In this document: positions 1 to 9,849 of the stretch, one piece after another
Numbering within the stretch: position 1 is the first letter of the stretch
How the letters are laid out: each line of letters opens with the position of its first letter
Assembly (NCBI GenBank): GCA_946055095.1
Contig: CAMGEM010000006.1
Span: 1-32,837 of the forward strand
DNA: 32,837 bases
Direction: 5' to 3'
Source: an uncultured Parabacteroides sp.
Lineage (GTDB): Bacteria > Bacteroidota > Bacteroidia > Bacteroidales > Tannerellaceae
Notes under the pieces: generated by a model
Told to the model about the DNA's origin: nothing
Databases searched by the model: none
Seen by the model: the letters and a program-made list of their open reading frames with translations, nothing else
Made by a program: the position numbers and the translations under genes

Positions 1-67
1 AGTGAACAAACTTCGGGAAGTGCTTCGACAAATGTTTTGCGAATAACTTCACCGAAGTTTATTCCAC

Positions 68-655
68 TCAGAACCTCTTTAGCTCTTGATAGAGCCGCTG
101 AACGGGTAGCCCCATCACATTATAGAAACTGCCATGGATGGATTGCACACCCACGTAGCCGATCCACTCCTGAATGCCATAACCTCCGGCCTTGTCATAC
201 GGACGATAACGATCCAGATAGTAGTTGATCTCCTCATCCGAGAGGGCAGCGAAGCAAACCTCTGAGACTACAGAAAAGGCGACCTGCCGCTCTTTGGTGG
301 TTATGACCACACCCGTTATGACCTGGTGTACATGGTCAGAAAGTGCCCGCAACATGGCAAAGGCCGCCTCCCGATCCTTTGGTTTTCCCAACACGCCATT
401 AAAGGTCCAAACAATCGTGTCCGCCGTGATCAGCAACTCATCCGCTGCCATCGTAGCGCGATAAGCCTCAGCCTTCGCTTTCGCGATATGCAGCGGGATC
501 TCTGTCGAGCGCAAGGTTGCCGGATAGGACTCGTCGATACCACTGATCGTACGCACCTCAAACGGCACATCCAATCCCGCCAGCAGCTCCTTTCGTCGTG
601 GAGAGTTGCTGGCGAGAATAATCTTGTATTTGTGTAAATTAGTCAACATAGCCAT
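68..655 (-). CDS. maf: Maf family nucleotide pyrophosphatase / septum formation inhibitor-like
   Basis: Translation has the Maf signature IILASNSPRRKELLAGL and ITADTIV. The ORF track start at 685 overlaps the upstream gene; internal Met ([12 protein letters not shown]) is more likely. Confidence 0.9.
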   Translation of the reverse strand: MAMLTNLHKYKIILASNSPRRKELLAGLDVPFEVRTISGIDESYPATLRSTEIPLHIAKAKAEAYRATMAADELLITADTIVWTFNGVLGKPKDREAAFAMLRALSDHVHQVITGVVITTKERQVAFSVVSEVCFAALSDEEINYYLDRYRPYDKAGGYGIQEWIGYVGVQSIHGSFYNVMGLPVQRLYQELKRF

Positions 656-1176
656 TACCAACCAAAGGCCTCCTCGCCAAACCAATGTCCCTGCGCACGC
701 ATCGTCTGCTCTATCACATCACGTGCCACACCTTCGCCACCTCGCCGAGCGGAGATATACTTGGCGATCTCCTTTATCTCGGGAGCCGCATCCGCCGGTG
801 CTACCGGCAAACCCACTAACTTCATCACCTCATAATCGGGAATATCATCGCCCGCATAGAGCACCTGCTCCGGCTGCAACCCCGTCTTTTGCATGAAGTC
901 TGCGAAGTCATGCTTCTTCACCGCGCTCCGCATGTAAATGTGCTGCACACCCAAACGGGAGTAACGGATCTTGACAGACTCAGTGTAACCACCAGTAATG
1001 ATCGCCACCTCATAACCCTTCTTCACGGCCAACTGCATCGCATAGCCATCTTTTATGTTCACGGTACGCATCGGGTCGCCATTGGGATGTAACGAGATCA
1101 CATCGCAAGAAAGCACGCCATCCACATCGAACACGAAGGCTCGAATCTTTTTCAAATCGTAATTGATACTACTCAT
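655..1176 (-). CDS. KdsC-like HAD phosphatase (3-deoxy-D-manno-octulosonate 8-phosphate phosphatase family)
   Basis: Short HAD without cap; [12 protein letters not shown] and [11 protein letters not shown] motifs typical of the KdsC family. Confidence 0.85.
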   Translation of the reverse strand: MSSINYDLKKIRAFVFDVDGVLSCDVISLHPNGDPMRTVNIKDGYAMQLAVKKGYEVAIITGGYTESVKIRYSRLGVQHIYMRSAVKKHDFADFMQKTGLQPEQVLYAGDDIPDYEVMKLVGLPVAPADAAPEIKEIAKYISARRGGEGVARDVIEQTMRAQGHWFGEEAFGW

Positions 1177-1940
1177 GATTTACAATGTTGGTGAATACTT
1201 TGGCTCATCAAAGTGTAGATCGCTTGCTTAGCCGGATCCGCTTCGAGTTGTGCCAACTGTTTCTGAATTACATGCTCATCATAACGAACCGCCGGACCAG
1301 TCTGCGCGGCCAAAGGAGACATGTCATGCACCTTCGCTGCCGTCTCGTCGATCAGCGGCAACAAGAAATGGGTATCTATTCCCTCTTTCTCCAACAACTC
1401 GCCCCCCAATACATACAGATGATTCACGAAATTGCATGCGAAGACCGCTGCCAAATGCAGGCTCTTCCGCTTCTCCGATGAGAGTCTTTGCACAGATGCT
1501 GAGAGCAATCCCGCCAATGCGCAAAGCCGCTCCTCCGTCTCCGCATCACTCCCCTCAATGAAGAAGGGCACTTTCGATACATCGACTGCTCTGGTCTTAC
1601 TGAAAGTTTGTAACGGATAGCAAACGCCATACTGCTTCGCATGACCGGCGAAGAGCGTCATCGGCATACTGCCTGCCGTATGCACCCAAGTGCCCTCGTT
1701 AGGGCTCAGTCGAGCCACCACTTCCGGCAAAGCCGTATCTTTCAAAGCGAAGAAATAGTAATCTGCATCCGATCTCACTGCCGCCAAGTCACTTGTCCAA
1801 GCACAATCCAACTGCTGAGCCAACGTCGCCGCATGGCTCTCTGTCTGACTATATACCTGCAAAATAGTTATACCCGCAGCTCGCATAGCCAAAGCAATGC
1901 GGGTCGCCAAATTGCCTGCACCTATCCAAACGACCGTCAT
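1173..1940 (-). CDS. Rossmann-like / DUF2520-type NAD(P)-binding protein
   Basis: N-terminal [17 protein letters not shown] dinucleotide-binding motif; start reassigned to [10 protein letters not shown] (1940); 4-bp overlap with its upstream and downstream neighbours. Confidence 0.75.
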   Translation of the reverse strand: MTVVWIGAGNLATRIALAMRAAGITILQVYSQTESHAATLAQQLDCAWTSDLAAVRSDADYYFFALKDTALPEVVARLSPNEGTWVHTAGSMPMTLFAGHAKQYGVCYPLQTFSKTRAVDVSKVPFFIEGSDAETEERLCALAGLLSASVQRLSSEKRKSLHLAAVFACNFVNHLYVLGGELLEKEGIDTHFLLPLIDETAAKVHDMSPLAAQTGPAVRYDEHVIQKQLAQLEADPAKQAIYTLMSQSIHQHCKS

Positions 1941-2503
1941 TCCTGCGCTCCTTCCTGAGGCGCGGCTTGAGGCATCGTATATTGACCGATATGCACCTTC
2001 TCCCATGCCAAGTTCGCCTCGTCAAACGGTTTGCGAGTGACTGCCTTATGGCCAAAGCCGATGATCGAGAGCACCTCCATCTGATAGGGGATGTTGAACA
2101 GCTGACGCACGTAGGTAGCCGAATCGCCATCATCCTCCCGGTCACGACCCCGCACCTGGCACCAACAGCTGCCCAAGCCTAAATCCTCCGCCTGCAACTG
2201 CATATAGATCGAGGCAATCGAGCAATCCTCTATCCAAGCATCGCTCTCCATCACGTTGCCCATCACGATGATCGCCAAAGCACAATCCGCCAAGAAAGCC
2301 GCACCCGCCGGCTTACACTCTGCCAACTTTGCCAACATCTCTTTCTCCTCCACGACCACGAATTGCCAAGGTCGTTTATTCTTAGAGGTCGGTGCCATCA
2401 AACCGGCACGCAAGATCGCCTCCACCTGCTCGGGCGAAAGCAACTCTTTCGTAAACTGCCGACTACTTCGCCGGCTTGCTATCAATGTCTTAAAATCCTT
2501 CAT
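1937..2503 (-). CDS. Nitroreductase family protein
   Basis: ASRRSSRQF...MAPTSKNKRPWQFVVV and LGLGSCWCQ motifs of FMN nitroreductases. Confidence 0.85.
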   Translation of the reverse strand: MKDFKTLIASRRSSRQFTKELLSPEQVEAILRAGLMAPTSKNKRPWQFVVVEEKEMLAKLAECKPAGAAFLADCALAIIVMGNVMESDAWIEDCSIASIYMQLQAEDLGLGSCWCQVRGRDREDDGDSATYVRQLFNIPYQMEVLSIIGFGHKAVTRKPFDEANLAWEKVHIGQYTMPQAAPQEGAQE

Positions 2504-2511
2504 ATACTCAA

Positions 2512-3939
2512 TTAAACATTACTTCTTTCAATCTCCTCCAACGAACGCCCGGTCGTCTCAGGAACCCAACGCCACATGATCAACAGATAGGGCAAACACA
2601 TGCCAGCGAACAGCAGGAAGGTGCCCTCGGGTGTCAGATGCTTCAACATCCAAGGTGTGAGCTGTCCGATCAGGTAGGTGCCAATCCACAAGGCAAAGCC
2701 AGCGATCGACATCGCCAAGCCACGCACCCGGAGCGGGAACATCTCCGACAGCAACACGAATACTACCGCACAGATGGAAATGGCACAGCAAAAGATATAG
2801 AACAGAAAACCGATCAGCAGGAACAGGCTTGAAACGCCTTGCGCTTGCCCATAGTGGAAGTAATAGGCGATGGCCAACAGCCCGATGATCATGCCTGATA
2901 CACCCCAATAGACCAGCTTCTTCCGCCCTACTCGATCAATGATGAAGAGCGCGATGACCGTTGTCAACAGGTTGACCATACCTACCAGTACCTGATAGAA
3001 CAGTGAGTCTCCCCCCGACAAACCACTTTGCTCGAAAATGCTGGGGCCATAATAGAGCACGGCATTCACCCCCATGAACTGTCCCAAGATGGCAATCGCA
3101 CTACCCACGGCCACTAATTTCAAGACCGCCGGACGCAACAAGTAGCTCCACTTGCCCTCCTCCAATCGACGGGTATCCTCCAACAGTTGAAGAATGGTCG
3201 AACGTTGATGATCCGCTGCCTCCGGATGACTATAGATGCACCGCAGTACCCGATCCGCATCCCCCATGCGCTGCCTCAAGAGTAGCCAACGAGGACTCTC
3301 CGGAATTAAGAAGAGTACACCAAAGAAAAGCACCGCCGGCAATGCACAAAAGCCCAACATCGCTCGCCAACTCTCCACGTAGAAAAGTCGCTCGAACAAG
3401 GTAGGATCGCCTACCACAGGCAGCGTAGCCATCCCCCGCTCCGCCACGCCAAGCAACAGATGGTTCACGCCATAAGCCGCCACGATACCAAAGGTGATGC
3501 CCAACTGATAAAGCGACACCAAACTGCCCCGGTAGCGATCGACCGCAATCTCCGAGATGTAAAGCGGGGAGACGATGGAGATCACGCCAATACCTACACC
3601 CACTAAAATACGGGAGAGCACCAAAGTGGTGAAATCGACGCTCAACGCACAGCCCACCGCTGAGAGGCAGAAGATCACCGCCGCAAACAACATTGTCCGC
3701 TTCCGGCCAAACCGATCGCCTAACTCCCCAGCTATGGCCACACCGCCAATCGAACCGATCAACGCACAACCCACATACCAGCCTAACTGCATCTCATCCA
3801 GTCCGAAACGCAAGGCCACCTGCTGGTTGGTACCCGAAACTACTGCCGTGTCATACCCGAAGAGGAAACCGCCCAATCCCGCTACCAACGAGAGGAAGAG
3901 CAGATAAGCGAAATGCACATCCTGATTGTTCTGCCGCAT
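2512..3939 (-). CDS. MFS sugar porter family transporter
   Basis: GFLFGYDTAVVSG, GDRFGRKR, PESPRWLL and VPETTGRSLEEIE: sugar porter family signatures. Confidence 0.9.
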   Translation of the reverse strand: MRQNNQDVHFAYLLFLSLVAGLGGFLFGYDTAVVSGTNQQVALRFGLDEMQLGWYVGCALIGSIGGVAIAGELGDRFGRKRTMLFAAVIFCLSAVGCALSVDFTTLVLSRILVGVGIGVISIVSPLYISEIAVDRYRGSLVSLYQLGITFGIVAAYGVNHLLLGVAERGMATLPVVGDPTLFERLFYVESWRAMLGFCALPAVLFFGVLFLIPESPRWLLLRQRMGDADRVLRCIYSHPEAADHQRSTILQLLEDTRRLEEGKWSYLLRPAVLKLVAVGSAIAILGQFMGVNAVLYYGPSIFEQSGLSGGDSLFYQVLVGMVNLLTTVIALFIIDRVGRKKLVYWGVSGMIIGLLAIAYYFHYGQAQGVSSLFLLIGFLFYIFCCAISICAVVFVLLSEMFPLRVRGLAMSIAGFALWIGTYLIGQLTPWMLKHLTPEGTFLLFAGMCLPYLLIMWRWVPETTGRSLEEIERSNV

Positions 3940-3951
3940 AAATAATTGCTA

Positions 3952-5052
3952 TTACAGGTTGAAATACTCTTTGTACCGATTATAGAGGTGTCCCGCTGAG
4001 GTGAACATCGACTGTGGACTCATAAAATGGGAGAACTCAAAGGTAATCGCCTTGTCGTAGTGCTGGCGAGCCGCCGCCTCCAGCTTCAAGCGCAACTTAT
4101 CGAACTTGATCGGCATGAAACGAATCGGCATATCCCGATCGAAAGACTCGGCGTTGGTCCAGCACTGGATGCCATATTTATCCGCCATTTTCTTGTTCAC
4201 ACTGAAGAAAGCGTCCAGCTCGTCATAGTCGATATGTCCATCCTGGAAAGCGCACGCATCCACATAGTCATGAATGCCCTCGAAAATCTCCGACCATTCC
4301 CGCTCGTGCGCCTCCACGGACACCGCCTGCTCCTTCGTCAAACTGCCTGAGGCCGCATCAACCGCCTTCTTGCCATCAATCCAAGGGGAGATCAACGTAG
4401 GCAGACCACCCGATACCTCCTTGCACTGCTTGCCTAAGCTGGCAAAAGCGTTTATCGCCCCCTTCGTCGCTCGGCTGATCTCCTGTGAGAGATACCATCC
4501 GCCAAAGCTCTTATGGTGACCATATTTCTTCCAAACCTCCTCGATCACAAACAGATTGGAATCTATTTCCCAGCTCATATCACCGGTGTCCCAATATTTA
4601 CCAGAGTCATAGAGGCCAAAATAGAACTTCATATCGTATTTATCCGCCAAACGCAGATACATATCAATCAGATCCACCGATGGCATATAGCAACCGAAGG
4701 TCTTCATCAGATACTCCGAGGGATAGGTAATAAACTTCCGATAGCCCGAACGGATCACGATCACGGTGTCGATACCGATCGCCTTCATGTGGGCGAAGTC
4801 GCGATCCCACTCCTGCTCACCCCAATTCTGATGAACGATGTCGTGCGAGATCTCATCGAGAAATGTACCCGTAATCTTCAGCCCCTGTGCCTTGGGTACA
4901 ATTAATGGATTGTTAGTAGTAGAGACGTAGCGCGCTACGTCTTTACCATCATTCGGCGCTGCACATCCAGAAAGGGATCCGGCAGCCAACGCCGCGCTGC
5001 TGACGGATAATTGCTTGATAAAATTTCTTCTACTGTTCGTCATGGTTTCCAA
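3952..5052 (-). CDS. DUF4434-like exported lipoprotein (glycosidase-like fold)
   Basis: Tat-like SRRNFIKQ plus lipobox LSGC; body ITGTFLDEISHDIVHQNWGEQEWDRDFAHMKAIGIDTVIV resembles DUF4434 proteins. Confidence 0.7.
   Translation of the reverse strand: METMTNSRRNFIKQLSVSSAALAAGSLSGCAAPNDGKDVARYVSTTNNPLIVPKAQGLKITGTFLDEISHDIVHQNWGEQEWDRDFAHMKAIGIDTVIVIRSGYRKFITYPSEYLMKTFGCYMPSVDLIDMYLRLADKYDMKFYFGLYDSGKYWDTGDMSWEIDSNLFVIEEVWKKYGHHKSFGGWYLSQEISRATKGAINAFASLGKQCKEVSGGLPTLISPWIDGKKAVDAASGSLTKEQAVSVEAHEREWSEIFEGIHDYVDACAFQDGHIDYDELDAFFSVNKKMADKYGIQCWTNAESFDRDMPIRFMPIKFDKLRLKLEAAARQHYDKAITFEFSHFMSPQSMFTSAGHLYNRYKEYFNL
4919..4946. repeat. 28-bp palindromic repeat, copy inside the DUF4434-like CDS
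   Basis: GTAGAGACGTAGC-GC-GCTACGTCTTTAC; one arm mismatch; same TGTTAGTA-type left flank as the intergenic copy. Confidence 0.9.
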
Positions 5053-5147
5053 CTTTTATAGTTTCAACGACCCCAAAATTAGCTATTAATTATGATTTAT
5101 TGGCCCATGCGATAAGAAAACATCAAGATCCATCCAGAAACGTTCTA

Positions 5148-6752
5148 CTATACGATCCCTAAATAGGCGGCGGCTCCCTCCGCACAGCGTTCGCCATCGA
5201 TAGCGGCAGAGACAATGCCTCCAGCATAACCCGCTCCCTCCCCACAGGGGAAAAGGCCGGCCACAGTGATGTGCTGATAGCTATCCCGGTCACGCAGGAT
5301 GCGCACAGGCGAGGAGGTGCGTGTCTCGACACCGATCATCGTGGCTTCGTGAGTGAGGAAACCTTTGGACACCTTGCCGAAATAGCGGAAGCCCTCCCGC
5401 AAACGGGTGGTGATGAACTCGGGCATCCAGAAATGGAGCGGGGAGGCCAATAACCCAGGGGCATACGAAGAGACAGGCAGGTCGAAGGAGTTGCGCTTCT
5501 GGATAAAGTCAGTCATGCGCTGTGCGGGAGCCGTTTGCCTACGACCGCCATTCTGCCAACAGAGCGCCTCCAGACGCTCTTGGAAAGCCATCAACGCTAA
5601 GGGTGAATCGGGCGACACGGGTGTTCCATCTGGGTCAAAGAGGGTCTCTCCACCCGTCAAGGTAGTGTAATCCTCGGGATGCAACTCGACAACCATACCT
5701 GAGTTCGCCCATTTAGAGCCTCGATTTGAGGGTGACATACCATTAACCACCACCTGATTAGGGCCGCTGGCAGCAGGCACGACAAAGCCTCCGGGGCACA
5801 TGCAGAAGGAATAGACGCCTCGCTCTTGCACCTGCGTCACGAAGCTGTACTCCGCCGCCGGCAGGTAGTCGCCACGCCCCTCCTTGCGGTGGTATTGGAT
5901 CTGATCAATCAGCTGCTGCGGATGCTCCAAGCGGACACCGACAGCCAATCCCTTCGCCTCGATAGGGATGCCCGAGGCATAGAGGTAACGATAGACATCC
6001 CGTGCGGAGTGGCCGGTCGCCAAGATCACAGGGCCCATAAAGGTCTCGCCGCTGTTGGTCTCCACCCCGATCACCCTGCCTTCCCGCAGGATAAAGCGAT
6101 CCATGCGGGTTTGGAAATGCACCTCGCCTCCACAACGCAGGATCTGCTCACGCATCCGCTCGATCACTCGTGGTAGCTTATCGGTGCCTATATGAGGATG
6201 GGCATCGACCAAGATCGTAGGGCTTGCCCCATGCTGACAAAAGACATTCAGGATTTTATCGACGGAACCCCTTTTCTTGCTGCGTGTGTAGAGTTTCCCA
6301 TCGGAATAGGCACCGGCACCTCCCTCGCCAAAGCTGTAATTCGACTCGCTGTTGACAGTATGCGCCCGGCTAATCAGTGCGATGTCTTTCTTCCGTTCGT
6401 GCACATCCTTGCCTCGTTCGAGGATAATCGGGCGTAACCCCAACTCAATCAGGCGCAGGGCGGCGAAAAGACCTCCAGGCCCTGCACCCACCACCACGAC
6501 CGACTGCGCATCCGACACATCCCGGTATTCCACCGATTGGTACTCAGGTTCGGTCGGCTGCTCGTCGATGAAAAGCCGCAACTTAAGATTGACAAAGATC
6601 GTACGCTGACGGGCGTCGATCGAACGTTTCAACATGCGCACCGCTTGAATCCGATTAACGGCCACAGCGGTTTCTCTTGAGGCTACACGCTTCAACGACT
6701 GCTCGTTGGCCGCCTCTTCCGGTACTATTCTGACTTGAATTTCCTTGATCAT
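5148..6752 (-). CDS. FAD-dependent dehydrogenase/oxidoreductase (COG2509-like)
   Basis: VVVGAGPGGLFAALRL FAD-binding motif; GEGGAGAYSDGKLYTR and PCGEGAGYAGGIVSAAIDG. Confidence 0.85.
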   Translation of the reverse strand: MIKEIQVRIVPEEAANEQSLKRVASRETAVAVNRIQAVRMLKRSIDARQRTIFVNLKLRLFIDEQPTEPEYQSVEYRDVSDAQSVVVVGAGPGGLFAALRLIELGLRPIILERGKDVHERKKDIALISRAHTVNSESNYSFGEGGAGAYSDGKLYTRSKKRGSVDKILNVFCQHGASPTILVDAHPHIGTDKLPRVIERMREQILRCGGEVHFQTRMDRFILREGRVIGVETNSGETFMGPVILATGHSARDVYRYLYASGIPIEAKGLAVGVRLEHPQQLIDQIQYHRKEGRGDYLPAAEYSFVTQVQERGVYSFCMCPGGFVVPAASGPNQVVVNGMSPSNRGSKWANSGMVVELHPEDYTTLTGGETLFDPDGTPVSPDSPLALMAFQERLEALCWQNGGRRQTAPAQRMTDFIQKRNSFDLPVSSYAPGLLASPLHFWMPEFITTRLREGFRYFGKVSKGFLTHEATMIGVETRTSSPVRILRDRDSYQHITVAGLFPCGEGAGYAGGIVSAAIDGERCAEGAAAYLGIV

Positions 6753-6764
6753 ACTTGCTTTTAT

Positions 6765-8135
6765 TTATCCAAACAACCGGGCAAATGCCTCCTCTACTTT
6801 CCGCACCTGCACAATCTCGATCGACGTCTTCGCCGTATCGAACCCCTTCAAATTGTTGTGGGGGATCAGGATGGTAGAGAATCCCAATTTCTCCGCCTCC
6901 ATGATGCGTTGCTCGATGCGATTCACCGGGCGAATCTCGCCAGAGAGCCCTACCTCGCCAGCCATGCAAATGCCTGGCTCTATGCTGATGTCTAAACTGG
7001 AGGAGAGGATGGCCGCCAACACGGCCAAATCAATGGCTGGGTCATTCACCTTCAATCCTCCGGCGATGTTGAGAAACACATCTTTCTGAATCAACTTGAA
7101 GCCTGCCCGCTTCTCCAAAACGGCCAAGAGCATGTTCATGCGTCGCAGGTCGAAGCCGGTGGCACTGCGTTGGGGGGTGCCATACACCGCCGAACTCACC
7201 AAGGCTTGCGTCTCGATCAGGAAGGGACGGATGCCTTCGATCGCCGCCGCTATGGAAACGCCACTCAATCCCTCATGGTTTTGCGTCAACAACAGCTCGG
7301 AAGGGTTGCTCACCTCACGCAAGCCATTCTGCCTCATCTCATAGATACCCAACTCCGCCGTGCTTCCGAAACGGTTTTTGATGCTGCGCAGGATGCGATA
7401 CATGTAATGCTGATCGCCCTCGAATTGCAACACGGTATCCACAATGTGCTCCAACACCTTAGGGCCGGCGATACTGCCCTCCTTGTTGATATGGCCGATC
7501 AAGAGCACAGGCACTCCGCTCTCCTTGGCGTATTTCAAGATCATCGCACTGCACTCACGCACCTGCGAGATGCTGCCGGGAGAGGATTCTACCAACTCAG
7601 TGAAGATGGTTTGGATAGAGTCGATGATCAACAGGTCGGGTTGGATATTAGCCGCCTGCGTGAAGATCTGCTCCAAATTGGTTTCGCAGAGGATGAAACA
7701 TTGCGGGTTGTCGTGCGCCAACCGATCGGCTCTCAGTTTCAATTGCCTACTGCTCTCCTCGCCGGAGACATAGAGCGTCTTCCACTCTGTCAACCCCAAC
7801 ACCGTTTGCAGTACCAACGTCGATTTGCCGATGCCCGGCTCTCCGCCAATCAGCACCAAGGAACCCCTCACCAAGCCACCCCCTAACACCCGGTTCAACT
7901 CCGCATCATGAAGGTCGATGCGCTCTTCCGACTCAGTCGTGATGTCACGCAACAACTGAGGACGGCTATGCCCCCTCTCCACCATGCCGGGTACCGGCCG
8001 TTTGACGGCCGGCTCTTTGGAGACGATCTCCTCCACGTAAGTGTTCCATTCGCCACAATTGGGGCACTTCCCCACCCATTTCGGCGAGGAAGCCCCACAA
8101 TTGGAACAGATATAAACCGTCTTAGCCTTTGCCAT
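6765..8135 (-). CDS. radA: DNA repair protein RadA/Sms
   Basis: N-terminal CSNCGASSPKWVGKCPNCGEWNT zinc finger, GGEPGIGKST Walker A, RadA KNRFGS motif. Confidence 0.97.
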   Translation of the reverse strand: MAKAKTVYICSNCGASSPKWVGKCPNCGEWNTYVEEIVSKEPAVKRPVPGMVERGHSRPQLLRDITTESEERIDLHDAELNRVLGGGLVRGSLVLIGGEPGIGKSTLVLQTVLGLTEWKTLYVSGEESSRQLKLRADRLAHDNPQCFILCETNLEQIFTQAANIQPDLLIIDSIQTIFTELVESSPGSISQVRECSAMILKYAKESGVPVLLIGHINKEGSIAGPKVLEHIVDTVLQFEGDQHYMYRILRSIKNRFGSTAELGIYEMRQNGLREVSNPSELLLTQNHEGLSGVSIAAAIEGIRPFLIETQALVSSAVYGTPQRSATGFDLRRMNMLLAVLEKRAGFKLIQKDVFLNIAGGLKVNDPAIDLAVLAAILSSSLDISIEPGICMAGEVGLSGEIRPVNRIEQRIMEAEKLGFSTILIPHNNLKGFDTAKTSIEIVQVRKVEEAFARLFG

Positions 8136-8148
8136 TACACTAACAAGA

Positions 8149-8763
8149 TCACCACTTATACAGCTCTACGGTGCCATCCGCTTTCGACAGCTCCACTAAA
8201 GCATGTTCAAAATAGAAGTTGCCTAACTTCTGCCCTGTCTGCTCGTTATACATGGTCTTCAAGTGCGGACGAGAATCTAACGCTTGATTGGACACCGCCT
8301 CATCATCGACACAAGTGGCCTCTCCGGAAATGCGAATCCACTCCCGATCCTTTCCGACCGATACGATCTCGACATGCGGATCTTGCAAGATCTGCTGATA
8401 GACTCCTTTGCTCTGCCCTACATGGAACCAGATCTTATCTTGGAAGAAAGTCACGACACCTGTCGGACGCACACGGGGCAATCCCTGCTCCACGGTAGCC
8501 ACGAAGAAGGGCATACTCCCTTTCAAGAACTCCATCGTCTTGTTCATCGCCTCCGCAGGAGCCAACTCCACCGCCTTCACACCCAAGCCAGTCGCACCGG
8601 TTGTCGCATCGGTAATCTCCGCATAGGTAGTCGGTTTCGCCTCCACCACCTGTGCGGTATTCGGTGCTTTCCCCTCGTCATCACTTGTCTCAACACTCAC
8701 CTTCGCCGTACAAGCAGCCAACAGCAAAGCTACACACCCGGCACTCCAAAGATACTTTTTCAT
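8149..8763 (-). CDS. Pyridoxamine 5'-phosphate oxidase-like (PPOX split-barrel) lipoprotein
   Basis: Lipobox LLLAAC; MPFFVATVEQGLPRVRPTGVVTFFQDKIWFHVGQSKGVYQQILQDPHVEIV typical of the PPOX family. Confidence 0.75.
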   Translation of the reverse strand: MKKYLWSAGCVALLLAACTAKVSVETSDDEGKAPNTAQVVEAKPTTYAEITDATTGATGLGVKAVELAPAEAMNKTMEFLKGSMPFFVATVEQGLPRVRPTGVVTFFQDKIWFHVGQSKGVYQQILQDPHVEIVSVGKDREWIRISGEATCVDDEAVSNQALDSRPHLKTMYNEQTGQKLGNFYFEHALVELSKADGTVELYKW

Positions 8764-8817
8764 ACTGATAAATTTACATTGATTTATACCTCAAAAATTT
8801 GCTAATCGTTTACTCAC

Positions 8818-9831
8818 TTATTTTCCAACGGTGACAACCTTCTGCCCGATCGCACACCCTTTCTTTACCTCGGAGCTGCCCTTCTCCTTATAGAGGAAGC
8901 CACGGAACATGCCTTGGCTGTTATATGGCATCGCAAAATTACCCTTGCGATCCACGGCGATCAAACCACCATTTCCCGCATCCGTGTTCAACTCTTTGTG
9001 AATGATGTAATCGGCAGCCTGCTCAACCGTCTCATTCAAATACTTATAGCGTGCGCAAAGGTTAAAGGCTACGGCATGACGGATGAAATACTCGCCATGC
9101 CCCGTACAAGACACCGCACAGCTGGCGTTATCGGCATAGGTTCCCGCACCGATCACCGGCGAATCACCGATGCGTCCCCATTTCTTGCGTAACATACCGC
9201 CCGTGCTCGTTCCTGCCGTCAGGTTGCCCTGCTTATCCAACACCACGCAGCCCACGGTACCGTTCTTCTTACTCTCCTCCTTGAACTGCTCTACCCACTT
9301 CATGGTTTTCGGCGTAGCGAAATAGAGGTTGTCTTCCACCATCTCCAAGCCCTGCTCACGGGCGAACTCCTCCGCACCGACACCGCTCAACATCACATGG
9401 GGGGATTGCGTCTTCACGGCGTAGGCCGCATTGATCGGGTGTTTTACATGCTCCACACCGGCTACCGCACCGGCACTCAGGTCTTTCCCCTCCATGATCG
9501 AGGCATCCAACTCAAAAGAGCCATCAGCTGCCACCGTCGCACCGATACCCGCATTGAAGAGCGGATTTCCCTCGAAATAGTTGATCACCGCTCGCACTGC
9601 CTCGTGGCCCTCGCCTCCAGCCGCTAAGATCTTGTCGCCAATTAACAACGCAGAATCCAACGCATTATAATACTGCTGAGCGATCTCTGGCTTTTCCTCC
9701 AAAGAACCCATCGCTCCGGCTCCACCATGCACGACGATCACATACTCACGCTCTTGCGCCATCGCCGCTGTGGACACCAACAAGGCCGCAGCCACCAACC
9801 ACTGTTTCATTCCATTCTTTTTCATATCCAT
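8818..9831 (-). CDS. Exported isoaspartyl peptidase / L-asparaginase (Ntn hydrolase)
   Basis: Signal peptide; VVHGGAGAM, NGTVGCVVLDKQGNLTAGTSTGG nucleophile region. Confidence 0.9.
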   Translation of the reverse strand: MDMKKNGMKQWLVAAALLVSTAAMAQEREYVIVVHGGAGAMGSLEEKPEIAQQYYNALDSALLIGDKILAAGGEGHEAVRAVINYFEGNPLFNAGIGATVAADGSFELDASIMEGKDLSAGAVAGVEHVKHPINAAYAVKTQSPHVMLSGVGAEEFAREQGLEMVEDNLYFATPKTMKWVEQFKEESKKNGTVGCVVLDKQGNLTAGTSTGGMLRKKWGRIGDSPVIGAGTYADNASCAVSCTGHGEYFIRHAVAFNLCARYKYLNETVEQAADYIIHKELNTDAGNGGLIAVDRKGNFAMPYNSQGMFRGFLYKEKGSSEVKKGCAIGQKVVTVGK

Positions 9832-9849
9832 TTGTTTATTATTTGTTTG

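Noticed and set aside
7170-7886. 238-aa plus-strand ORF opposite radA
   Set aside because: Fully antisense to a confident radA; composition looks like a codon shadow and no family motifs are visible.
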